The position numbers were made by a program, and so were the translations under genes. Source: Victivallales bacterium (GTDB taxonomy: Bacteria; Verrucomicrobiota; Lentisphaeria; Oligosphaerales; Lenti-02). Taken from it: a stretch of DNA of 17,863 nt. Under the pieces are notes generated by a model that was not told the DNA's origin, did no database searches, and worked only from the letters and a program-made list of their open reading frames with translations. Location: the NCBI GenBank assembly GCA_018648945.1, contig JABGQJ010000075.1, forward strand, positions 1-17,863, written 5' to 3'. Below are positions 1 to 6,511 of the stretch, one piece after another. Within the stretch, counting starts at the first letter, position 1; every line of letters begins with the position of its first letter.

Positions 1-790
1 GTGGATCGACCAGCCACCAGCGCTCGCCTTCCTGCACCACCTGGAAGAAGCCGTTGCCCTGGATGGGGGCTTTCCGACCACTGCCTTTGACCGCGTATGA
101 CGGGAAGACCTTCTCCTTTGGCGGTGGGGGAGTGCGGGCGGTATCCCCGTCCGCGACCACGGCGAAGTCGTCGAAATCGGCGGCGAACCACGAGGTTCTC
201 AAGCAGACGCGGCCCTCGGTGACGGCTGGCGCTGTGAAAGCATAGCCGAGATGGGCCAGTGTCTTGCCCGCCATGTCCAGCACCTTCCCATCGATTCCCT
301 GGGGGTTGATCGTGAGGCGCAGTCGGTAGGGCGTGCCATACTGCCAGGGGAGCTCGCCACCCTCGTTCGCTGTGCCTTTCAGGTTGCCTTGGGACAGCCA
401 CTTGCCATCGCGCATTTCGGATAGCTCCACGAAGTGCTTGTCGTCGTCGGTGATGGGGGCCTCGACCAACGCCAGATGCCAGTAATTGCGGGCATCCACC
501 TTCAGGCCCACCCCTGCCACTTTCCACTCCTTGCCCATCGACTGGCGCGGCGTGAGGGTCACTTCCACGGTGGCGGTGCGAAACACCCGTGGATCGCGGT
601 GGAATGCCTCGGCCTGCCCCGGCCAGTTGCTGCGGAGCTGGCCGCTCCGTACCTGCCAGGACACGACGTCGGTTTCCCACCCTTTCCGAGCCACGGAACC
701 TTCTGCGTAGCCGGAGAAATCGTCGGCCAACCGCACCTCGGCGGCGGGCAGGAGAAGGCAGGGGAGCAGCAAGGCGATCGCGTAGCGCAT
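1..790 (-). CDS. secreted lectin-domain protein, start of agarase-like glycoside hydrolase (partial, C-terminus beyond window)
   Basis: The reading frame opens with ATG at 790 and runs without a stop off the left edge, giving 263 visible residues. The N-terminus is a short signal peptide (MRYAIALLLPCLLLPAA). Residues about 19-205 form a beta-rich domain of the LamG / 3-keto-disaccharide hydrolase (DUF1080) type, marked by LADDFSGY near its start and FAADFDDFAVV near its end. A proline-rich linker (TPPPPKEK) follows. The visible end, around GNGFFQVVQEGERWWLVDP, matches the motif that opens the catalytic domain of many agarase-like and related TIM-barrel glycosidases (G-x-F-x-V...G-R-W-W-x-V-D-P). 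An AGGA lies about 11 bases upstream. It starts 18 bases after the beta-propeller gene, so it is the third gene of the sulfatase operon. The exact glycosidase family cannot be set because the catalytic residues lie outside the window. Confidence 0.85.
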   Translation of the reverse strand, partial: MRYAIALLLPCLLLPAAEVRLADDFSGYAEGSVARKGWETDVVSWQVRSGQLRSNWPGQAEAFHRDPRVFRTATVEVTLTPRQSMGKEWKVAGVGLKVDARNYWHLALVEAPITDDDKHFVELSEMRDGKWLSQGNLKGTANEGGELPWQYGTPYRLRLTINPQGIDGKVLDMAGKTLAHLGYAFTAPAVTEGRVCLRTSWFAADFDDFAVVADGDTARTPPPPKEKVFPSYAVKGSGRKAPIQGNGFFQVVQEGERWWLVDP

Positions 791-808
791 GGGGTCGATT
801 TTCCTGTA

Positions 809-2206
809 TCAGTCGCTGATTCGTACCCGGGCGTAACGGGCGGTGTGGCGCTTGCCGTCCCGGTGGTGTCCGAACAGGTGGAGGATCGGGGAGGGTGCGG
901 ATCCCGCGCGTGGCGTGGTAGTGAAGACGTTGATGAGGGGGTGTTTGAGGGGGATTGGAGCGGAGCGGCCGAACGTCTTGGCTGGCAGGATCTGCATGAG
1001 TTGCTGCCGGTTGATGTCCTGTCCTTCTTCCTTGCCCCACATACGGTAGACGATGAAGAGTTGCCCGTCGGGGGCGGGATGGAAGCGAACGGTCATGCCA
1101 GCCCGCACGGGGCCATTGCGGTCGTCGCTGGCGACAAGCGTTTTGCGGTTGGAGATCTTGCCGTCGCGGAGCACCGCATACTCAAGGCTGGTGATGCGTT
1201 TGATGTCGGGGAAATGGTCGTGCCCGAGCTTCCAGTGGATGGGGCCACGGTGCCAGACGATATGAACCGCACCATCGGGGGCCAGCCACATGTCGCCGGG
1301 GAAGAGCCAGCCGCCCGTGGCAAAGGTATTGTCGATCTCCAGCCAGGGGGCGAATGGTTTGGTGGTGATGTCAGGCGTGGTGGTGTAGATGAGGCGCCGC
1401 CAGCGATTGCCCCAGCTCTTGCGCCCGCTGAGTTCGGGGTTGCGGTCGGGGCCGACCCGATCCCATTGGTTGTGGGCGGAGGCCCCGCAGAAGTGGACCG
1501 CTTTGTTGGCCAGGATGACGTTCGGGTAGTTGGCGCGGGCGAACTTCGACTTGTAGGGAGCGAAGTCGGGGTCCTTCCGGGGCATCCAGGCGAGTTGGCC
1601 ACCATGCCAGGTCTCGTTCTGGGCGCGGAAGGCCCATTCGGAGTGGTTGGTCCCCACGTTGCAGAAGAGGATGAACTCGTTCCGCGCACGATCCACGGAG
1701 AAGGTGCGGTAGGTGTGCTCGCGGAACTCCGGTTTGCCGTCCCATTGGGGAAGGAGAACCTGTGGCGGACGGTTGGGCTGGGCGGCGGCGAAGGCGTAGA
1801 CTTCGGGCCGAGCGGGACCGGAGCGCTGATCGGGGACGAGGGAGGGGTTGGCCGAGAGCAGCACGGTGTTGTCGCTGAACACGCCCATGGGACAAGGCTC
1901 GCGGGTGCGGTATTGCTCGTCGCGCCAGATCTGCTTCCAACCGGTTGTGTCCCGCCGGAAGAGGATGGGGCGGACATTGTGCAGGGGTTTGGCATCCGGA
2001 ATGGTCTCCAGGCCGCTGGCGAAGACCGCATCGCCGGCTTGCACGAGGGTGGTGGAACCCCGACACCAGAAGGGGTCGGCCCCATTGAAAGGAGGCACGT
2101 AGGCGTAGACCTCCTCGTCCACCTCCACGGTGACTTTCAGTGGCAATGCTTCCTGGGCAAATCCCATGAGTGCGACCCAGCTGGTGAGGAGCAGTAGGCG
2201 AATCAC
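809..2206 (-). CDS. secreted BNR/sialidase-like beta-propeller protein
   Basis: 465 residues from a GTG start at 2206; the GTG shares four bases (GTGA) with the stop of the sulfatase, the usual sign of translational coupling. Starting further upstream would run through sulfatase sequence in another frame and is rejected. The N-terminus (MIRLLLLTSWVALMGFA) is a signal peptide. The rest is beta-rich with repeated blade-like patterns such as GDMWLAPDGAVHIVWHRGP and HPAPDGQLFIVYRMWG, as in BNR_4-type propellers found next to sulfatases and glycosidases in polysaccharide-degrading bacteria. Classic Asp boxes (SxDxGxTW) are not evident. Some propellers of this general type are polysaccharide lyases (PL24/PL25, ulvan), so a lyase role is possible but not shown. 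Likely acts in the periplasm or outside the cell on the same glycan as its neighbours. Confidence 0.82.
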   Translation of the reverse strand: MIRLLLLTSWVALMGFAQEALPLKVTVEVDEEVYAYVPPFNGADPFWCRGSTTLVQAGDAVFASGLETIPDAKPLHNVRPILFRRDTTGWKQIWRDEQYRTREPCPMGVFSDNTVLLSANPSLVPDQRSGPARPEVYAFAAAQPNRPPQVLLPQWDGKPEFREHTYRTFSVDRARNEFILFCNVGTNHSEWAFRAQNETWHGGQLAWMPRKDPDFAPYKSKFARANYPNVILANKAVHFCGASAHNQWDRVGPDRNPELSGRKSWGNRWRRLIYTTTPDITTKPFAPWLEIDNTFATGGWLFPGDMWLAPDGAVHIVWHRGPIHWKLGHDHFPDIKRITSLEYAVLRDGKISNRKTLVASDDRNGPVRAGMTVRFHPAPDGQLFIVYRMWGKEEGQDINRQQLMQILPAKTFGRSAPIPLKHPLINVFTTTPRAGSAPSPILHLFGHHRDGKRHTARYARVRISD

Positions 2207-3978
2207 GGCAGACGCTCGATCTTGAGATTGCGGACCGTTAGATGCCCTTGGCGGTAGATGCCGAGGATGAGGACGTAGTTGTTGAACTTGCCTGTGTCCA
2301 AGACATGCTCCTTCGGCCCCTTCTCGCCCTTGGTGGCAGTCCATTTGAGGGGACCGGTCTGTTTGCTGCGGTCGTTGCCCGGGCGGAGGGTGAAGTAGAA
2401 GTTGGCTTCGTCGCCCTTGAGACCATGGCTCTCGAAGTCGAAGGTGAGCCGGTACTTGTTGCCAGCCCGGAACGTGCCGCGAGGAGTGGTGAGAAGGCGC
2501 GTGAAGGAGGCCTTGGGTTTGTCGAGGGTGTCGAGGTCGAGGAGTTCCTTCTGGAAGACGATGCCGACTTCCTGGGGTCTCTTGTCCTCGCCGGTGAGCC
2601 ATGCCAGCGCTGGCGACTCGGTTTCGCGATGGTGGGCGATGATCTTGGCGGTGAGTGCCTTGCGGATGGCATCGTGTTCGGGGTCCTCGGCCAGGTTCTT
2701 GGTCTGCTCGGGATCGCGTTGGCGATCAAAGAGCATGTCCTCGGTGTCGCGGCGCAGGATCAGTTCGTATTCCGGCGTCGAGATGGCCGCGCCATTGCGG
2801 GAACTGTGGTGGATCTGGACTTCGTTGGTCCACGCCATCTCCTTGCCCTGGAGCAGGGGCAGGAACGACTTCCCCTGCTCGCGACCACACGGCGTGAAGC
2901 CGAGGAGTTCAAGGAGGGTTGACTGTATGTCCACGTTGCTAGTGAACTGGGGGAGGACCAGCCCGGCGGGGATGTGGTTGGGCCAGCGGATCAGGAAGGG
3001 CAGACGGTAGGCGCCACGGTAGTACTGGTTCTTGTTCATCAAGCCGTGTTCGCCCATGTACTCGCCATGGTCGGCGGTGAAGACGATGACGGTGTCGTCG
3101 AGAATCTTGCGCTCCTTGAGCGCGGCGATGATGCGCCCGACGTTGTCGTCGATGCACTTCACGAGGCCGCAGTACCGGGCCTTCTGCATGCGGAGCCAGG
3201 CTTCGTTCTGCCTGGGCTTCCCCTTGATCTGGCCGGGGAAGGTCTTGGGGATGACCATGTCCTCGGGCTTGTACATGGTCATGTAGGGGGGGCGGACGGT
3301 GATCGGGCCATGGGGATCGGGGATGCTGACGGTGTAGAAGAAGGGCTTCTGGCGGGGCTTGCGGATGAAGTCGATGGTCTTGTTGGCGAGCCAGTCGGTG
3401 GTGTAGTTGTCCCCTTCGCCCATGACTCTGTAGGGGTGGGCCTTGGGGCCGTCCGGGGTGTCCTCCATCTTCTTCCAGTGTCCCCGATTGAACATGAAGG
3501 CGCAATCCTGGAAGCCCATGGAGCGCTCGGGGGTCATGAAGCCGGGCTTGGGGGGGCCGTCGAGATGCCATTTGCCCGCATAGCCGGTGTCGTAGCCGTG
3601 GCCTTGCAGGAGGAGGGCGATGGTCTGCTCGTCCCGGTTCAAGGGGAGGTTGTTGGTGTAGGCCCCGTGAGAGTGCGGGTAGCGGCCAGTGAGGAGACAG
3701 CCTCGGGACGGCGTGCAGACGGCGCTGTTGGTGAAGAAGTTGGTGAGCCGTGCGCCTTCCTTGCCCAGACGGTCTGCGTGCGGGGTCTCGACCAGGACTT
3801 CGCCGTAGTTGGGCTCGTCGGTAAGCTCCTTGGCATAGCAGCTCAGGGTCCAGAGTGATTGCTGGTCGGTGTGGATCAGCAGAAGATTGGGGGGCTTCGC
3901 CTCCGCAGCACCCACAGGCAAGGCGGCGGCGAGGGCAGCAGCAGTGCTGCCTTGGATGAGGAAGTCGCGTCGGGTCAT
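2203..3978 (-). CDS. Tat-exported family S1 sulfatase with C-terminal beta-sandwich extension
   Basis: 591 residues from ATG 3978, chosen because GGAG sits 8 bases upstream and a twin-arginine signal follows at once (MTRRDFLIQGS, then a hydrophobic Ala-rich run to about residue 27). The frame stays open far upstream, but that part is repeat DNA, not protein. It belongs to the formylglycine-dependent alkaline-phosphatase superfamily: metal ligand D38 in HTDQQ; modification motif CTPSRGCLLTG with C88 as the residue converted to formylglycine; KWH at 136-138; DPHGP at 221-225; D303-H304 in TADHGEYMGEHG; K315 in NKNQYY. The enzyme should hydrolyse sulfate esters, probably on a polysaccharide. C88 needs a formylglycine-generating enzyme (or anaerobic SME) encoded elsewhere. 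Residues about 470-591 add a beta-rich domain not needed for catalysis, plausibly carbohydrate-binding. First gene of the operon with the propeller and agarase-like genes. Confidence 0.95.
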   Translation of the reverse strand: MTRRDFLIQGSTAAALAAALPVGAAEAKPPNLLLIHTDQQSLWTLSCYAKELTDEPNYGEVLVETPHADRLGKEGARLTNFFTNSAVCTPSRGCLLTGRYPHSHGAYTNNLPLNRDEQTIALLLQGHGYDTGYAGKWHLDGPPKPGFMTPERSMGFQDCAFMFNRGHWKKMEDTPDGPKAHPYRVMGEGDNYTTDWLANKTIDFIRKPRQKPFFYTVSIPDPHGPITVRPPYMTMYKPEDMVIPKTFPGQIKGKPRQNEAWLRMQKARYCGLVKCIDDNVGRIIAALKERKILDDTVIVFTADHGEYMGEHGLMNKNQYYRGAYRLPFLIRWPNHIPAGLVLPQFTSNVDIQSTLLELLGFTPCGREQGKSFLPLLQGKEMAWTNEVQIHHSSRNGAAISTPEYELILRRDTEDMLFDRQRDPEQTKNLAEDPEHDAIRKALTAKIIAHHRETESPALAWLTGEDKRPQEVGIVFQKELLDLDTLDKPKASFTRLLTTPRGTFRAGNKYRLTFDFESHGLKGDEANFYFTLRPGNDRSKQTGPLKWTATKGEKGPKEHVLDTGKFNNYVLILGIYRQGHLTVRNLKIERLP

Positions 3979-4060
3979 GGGCTTGGCTCCATTGCTGTTG
4001 TGCCACCCATACGGTAGCGCAACTTCCCCATTCTGTCCCGAACGGGAAGGAAGAGAAGAC

Positions 4061-4177
4061 GGGGCCCGCCCCGGAACCCCGCCGGGGAGACTTGTCTCCC
4101 CAAACCCCTCGTGAAGGCCTTGCGGTACGGTCGGCTGCGCCGACTCGTTCCGCAAGGCGATTGCCGCCGCTCGCGCG
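4061..4177. repeat. structured direct repeat, copy 1
   Basis: Copy 1 of a 117-bp repeat; copy 2 starts exactly 132 bp later with 8 mismatches by hand count and no gaps. It holds several inverted repeats. GGGGC 4061-4065 pairs with GCCCC 4068-4072. CCCCGG 4069-4074 pairs with CCGGGG 4082-4087. GGGGAGAC 4084-4091 pairs perfectly with GTCTCCCC 4094-4101. A long hairpin spans 4117-4158: GCCTTGCGG 4117-4125 with CCGCAAGGC 4150-4158, capped by GTCGGC 4130-4135 with GCCGAC 4139-4144. Neighbouring stems share bases and so exclude one another. This resembles a REP-like or miniature dispersed element; a regulatory leader upstream of the sulfatase operon is the alternative. Confidence 0.85.
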
Positions 4178-4192
4178 GGTTGGGCAGGAAAT

Positions 4193-4309
4193 GGGGCCAG
4201 CCCCGGAACCCCGCCGGGGAGACTTATCTCCCCGAACCCCTCGTGAAGGCCTTGCGGTACGGCCGGCTCCGTCGACTCGTTCCGCAAGGCGACTGCCGCC
4301 GCTGGCGCG
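4193..4309. repeat. structured direct repeat, copy 2
   Basis: Second copy, separated from copy 1 by 15 bp. The outer hairpin arms GCCTTGCGG and CCGCAAGGC are unchanged. The inner stem becomes GCCGGC/GTCGAC, keeping most pairs through one G-T wobble but with one A-C mismatch. GGGGAGA/TCTCCCC stays paired with a larger loop (CTTA). The sparse, partly structure-preserving differences suggest an older duplication or two insertions of the same element family. Confidence 0.85.
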
Positions 4310-4613
4310 TCGAGGCGGTGACTGGGAAGAGGAAGGCGAAACGGGGAAAGTACGGATTTGGCGGGCACGAAGACGGAGCAACGGGAACGGCCTATCGTGG
4401 CGGACCCGCCTGGTGGCCGCGTATGCCAGATGGGTAGGTTCGCCCGGCCCCGGTGAACGGGTCTTCGGGCGATGTGGCGCGGCCTGGGGCACCCCTCTGC
4501 TGCCACGGCTGGGACTTCCCGCGCACCGGGGCCCGGCGCGCCTACCTGGTGTCCGCGTCCACTGAACCCGTCGCAAGATGGCGATGCTGTGGATTGGCTA
4601 CAGAAACGCCTTG

Positions 4614-4649
4614 CCCGATTCGTCCGATCCGACTGATCCGCCCGATTCC
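4614..4649. repeat. degenerate 9-bp tandem array, four units
   Basis: Four consecutive 9-bp units: CCCGATTCG, TCCGATCCG, ACTGATCCG and CCCGATTCC, with approximate consensus NCCGATCCG. It lies outside any gene. It could be a decayed minisatellite; no function is evident. Confidence 0.65.
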
Positions 4650-4843
4650 CCTCCCCACAGAAGTCCCATCCCCCCAGGAAAGGGGACGGGGCGAACGACC
4701 CTGTCTCTGACTGGGTCCTGCCGTCCCATGGTCTCTCCATTTCCTGCCCTAACTATCAGCTTGATCCTCGTCTCAGACTGCCCCAAGCGCGGTTCTCAAC
4801 GCGATGGTACAAGCTCCGGTTGGGTGCTTTCTGGCCGCCACGC

Positions 4844-5716
4844 TCACATCACCGTCACCTTCACCACCACTTCCTCATCCTCACTTGATCTGGTTCCTTC
4901 CAGGTCCGTCCGCAATCCCTCAGCATTCGTCAAGAAGTGATCTGGGTCGTATATCGCGCACCAAATGGTCTTGCATGTCGGATGTGCTCGGTAATGATCA
5001 ATATCAATGATGAGTTCGTCGCCAACGCGCTTTGCGTGGGAGCGATCCCGCACGAATTTCAACTCGATGACCAAGGCATACACTGGAAGAAGGAAGTCCA
5101 TTCGCGTGCTTGATCCTGCATAGCTTGGGGTGAACTCCTCTGGTCGTATGTCGCTGACCCACGGCCGGAGCAGTGCATGGAGTAGGTCCTGAACATCGTA
5201 TTCGCTCGAGAAGGTGAGTTGTTGCGCCCCCTTCCGGCGGTGGGCCAGCGGCTGCATGGCGCGCCTCAGACCGTGCAAGAGGACCATGAGAAGCTCCTCT
5301 ACGTCGCTGGGTTTGGCAGGTCCGGCAGGGGTGCTCTGTACGAGCTGCGGTCCCGGGACAGCCGGAACCTGGCCCTGTGGGAGAACTCGCCCAAAACGGA
5401 AGTACCGAAGAGCGTTGTCCTCAAGTGTGCGCTCGATTCGGTCGCGTTGTTGTTTCCACTCCGCGAATTCTGGTGTAGCGGGACCAGGAGGAGCATCCAT
5501 GAATTCCTCAAGGACGTTGCCAAGGACTGCCAGGCCATCGGTGTCGGGATCAGCTCCTGCCCGGAACAACCACTCCTTCCACTTGGAGCCGTGTGATAGT
5601 TCAGGCGGGAAGCCGGGTGCCCCGGCGCTTTCGAACAGCGCATCAAGGGCAGCGTGAGAGCCGGTGGTGCTGAGCACTTGGCCGACGACTAGACACAGCG
5701 ATCTCGAAAGTCTCAT
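4844..5716 (-). CDS. PD-(D/E)XK nuclease-like protein (DpnII/MboI-type) with AbiJ-like N-terminus
   Basis: 290 residues from ATG 5716. The C-terminal half (about 170-275) matches the PD-(D/E)XK fold of the REase_DpnII-MboI kind: a helix with E172 (SSEYDVQDLLHALL), then PSYAGSSTRMDFLL with D207, then ALVIELK with E218 and K220, then the GDELIIDIDHYRAHP helix and a strand ending IYDPDH. The D...ExK set appears intact, so nuclease activity is plausible. The N-terminal part (about 22-75, with SKWKEWLFRAGADPDTDGLAVL and VLEEFMDAPP) resembles the AbiJ N-terminal domains often joined to this nuclease in predicted defence proteins; that is recall, not alignment. The middle (about 115-140) is a Pro-rich linker. 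No methyltransferase gene is beside it, so a classical restriction-modification role is unlikely. It stands alone between gene-free DNA and a pseudogene. Confidence 0.8.
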   Translation of the reverse strand: MRLSRSLCLVVGQVLSTTGSHAALDALFESAGAPGFPPELSHGSKWKEWLFRAGADPDTDGLAVLGNVLEEFMDAPPGPATPEFAEWKQQRDRIERTLEDNALRYFRFGRVLPQGQVPAVPGPQLVQSTPAGPAKPSDVEELLMVLLHGLRRAMQPLAHRRKGAQQLTFSSEYDVQDLLHALLRPWVSDIRPEEFTPSYAGSSTRMDFLLPVYALVIELKFVRDRSHAKRVGDELIIDIDHYRAHPTCKTIWCAIYDPDHFLTNAEGLRTDLEGTRSSEDEEVVVKVTVM

Positions 5717-5842
5717 GCTCTATTCTCTGCTTTCAGCACCCAGCAAGTGGTTACAGGGCATCTCGATATCCTCCGGGGGGGGTGCCGCTTCCCGGGCCAT
5801 CCCGGCCATGGCATTGGCGGCACGTCGGCCTCACGAAGCTGC

Positions 5843-6143
5843 CTACGTGGTGAGGGTGCCCTCTACGTCGAGGGCGATGACGGGCAGTTCCAGGCCGCGG
5901 AGTTCGCGGGGGAGTTGCACATAGAGGCAGGCGTCGGTGGCGTCGATGCGGACGGGTTGCCCGGTTTCGAGTACCTTGGCGGTCAGCGGCGCTTCTGCAG
6001 ATCTCCCAGGAGCAATGCCGTGCCCGGAGTGATCTCCCAGAGGTGCAGGTAGAGGCGCGTGTGGTTCTCCGGCAAGGGGCGGGAGGCGAACCGGCCCCAG
6101 CTTGGCTTGCCCAGAGGACTGCTGTCGGTGCCGTGCCCGAAAA
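5843..6143 (-). pseudogene. C-terminal relic of an alpha-L-fucosidase (GH29-like), frameshifted
   Basis: Two minus-strand frames read consecutively give the end of a fucosidase. The first has GTDSSPLGKPSWGRF and ENHTRLYLHLWEITPG, matching the IYGT..SPxGK..WGR and TRLYLHVF.W..G motifs of GH29 enzymes, then hits a stop near 5990. The second takes over at about 6000 with APLTAKVLETGQPVRID and LPVIALDVEG, the closing beta-sandwich of the same family, and ends at the TAG at 5843. About ten or more residues seem missing at the junction (near GGAGATCTGCAG), so a small deletion probably caused the frameshift. The catalytic domain is absent; the 5' break lies near 6143, next to a 15-bp tandem duplication. 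Family recognised by motif memory only. Confidence 0.65.
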
Positions 6144-6145
6144 AG

Positions 6146-6175
6146 CCCGTCCCCGACCTCCCCGTCCCCGACCTC
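6146..6175. repeat. exact 15-bp tandem duplication
   Basis: CCCGTCCCCGACCTC occurs twice in direct succession (6146-6160 and 6161-6175). It abuts the upstream break point of the fucosidase relic, so it may be a scar of the rearrangement that removed the rest of that gene. Confidence 0.85.
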
Positions 6176-6184
6176 CCTGGGGGT

Positions 6185-6212
6185 GTTCGCCATGCTTGCC
6201 CGTTTGGCGAAC
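6185..6212. other. inverted repeat followed by T-rich tract
   Basis: GTTCGCC at 6185-6191 is the reverse complement of GGCGAAC at 6206-6212, with a 14-base loop. On the plus strand it is followed by a T-rich run (CTTCTTTTTCT, about 6216-6226), loosely like an intrinsic terminator, but no plus-strand gene ends here. On the minus strand, downstream of the small gene, no T-run follows. Function unclear. Confidence 0.35.
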
Positions 6213-6289
6213 GCCTCTTCTTTTTCTGGGGGCTTTGAGGACGGTAGTGGCCTTGCCCTGCCGCTACCGCTAGCCCAGGGAGTGACCTT

Positions 6290-6409
6290 CTAGAACGCGA
6301 GGGCGGCGCTCAGGCCCATGAAGAACTGGCTGGTGTCGCCGCCACCGTCTTCCACGGCATCCTTGACATCGCTGCCGACGAGGGCCTTCTTGAGGATCTG
6401 GGTCATCAT
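6290..6409 (-). CDS. small protein of unknown function, 39 aa
   Basis: A 39-codon frame from ATG 6409 (a second ATG follows at 6406) to TAG at 6290. AGGAG at 6419-6423 on the minus strand lies nine bases upstream, and an in-frame TGA further upstream with no ATG between fixes the start. Codon third positions are overwhelmingly G or C, as in the neighbouring real genes, which argues for genuine coding. The protein begins MMTQILKKALVGSDVKDAVE, has an acidic Gly-rich middle and ends in a hydrophobic tail (FFMGLSAALAF). No signal peptide, cysteines or known motif are seen. It lies between the fucosidase relic and a divergent secreted hydrolase gene. A free-standing small protein or peptide is the simplest reading; I do not recognise a family. 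Confidence 0.6.
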   Translation of the reverse strand: MMTQILKKALVGSDVKDAVEDGGGDTSQFFMGLSAALAF

Positions 6410-6495
6410 TGTTCGTGTCTCCTGCTGCGTCTGCTTGGGTCTTGCCTGGTATCGCTGCGTCCGTCAGCCGTCGGCCGGACAACGGAGCCGACCCT

Positions 6496-6511
6496 AGCGC
6501 GATGCGTGCCA
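6496..6511 (-). promoter_or_regulatory. possible sigma-54-type -24/-12 promoter for the small gene
   Basis: Minus-strand TGGCACGCATCGCGCT matches TGGCAC-N5-TTGC fully in the -24 half and keeps the essential GC of the -12 half at the right spacing (GG and GC starting 12 bases apart), but the TT before GC is replaced. It would give a leader of roughly 75 bases before ATG 6409. A chance match is quite possible in GC-rich DNA. Confidence 0.22.

Larger units (their letters stand above)
3979..4843. other. 865-bp gene-free region holding two structured repeats and a 9-bp tandem array
   Basis: Between the start of the sulfatase gene and the end of the PD-(D/E)XK gene (both on the minus strand) I see no protein gene. 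Long open frames exist on both strands, but their translations are repetitive Arg/Pro/Gly/Ser-rich sequence with no domain, produced by GC-rich repeats. The region holds twin 117-bp direct repeats (4061-4177 and 4193-4309), purine-rich stretches beside them (GGGAAGGAAGAGAAG near 4044, GGGAAGAGGAAGG near 4324) and a degenerate 9-bp tandem array (4614-4649). The promoter of the sulfatase operon must lie here or further upstream, but I find no convincing -35/-10 pair. Confidence 0.7.

Noticed and set aside
434..2197. Long plus-strand open frame of 587 codons opposite the propeller gene
   Set aside because: It mirrors the minus-strand gene, has no domain, and the minus frame has a signal peptide, blade motifs and overlap with the sulfatase stop. 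GC-rich DNA keeps antisense frames open.
2207..2602. Upstream extension of the propeller gene
   Set aside because: This stretch encodes the sulfatase C-terminus in another frame; the GTG at 2206 gives a signal peptide at once.
4061..4309. CRISPR array
   Set aside because: Only two units, 117 bp long with a 15-bp gap, and internal hairpins; no spacers and no cas gene.
3979..4740. N-terminal extension of about 250 residues for the sulfatase
   Set aside because: It translates the repeats and tandem array, while a Shine-Dalgarno and twin-arginine signal sit at ATG 3978.
6185..6226. Intrinsic terminator on the plus strand
   Set aside because: Hairpin plus T-rich tract is present, but no plus-strand gene ends upstream and the loop is long; kept only as an inverted repeat.
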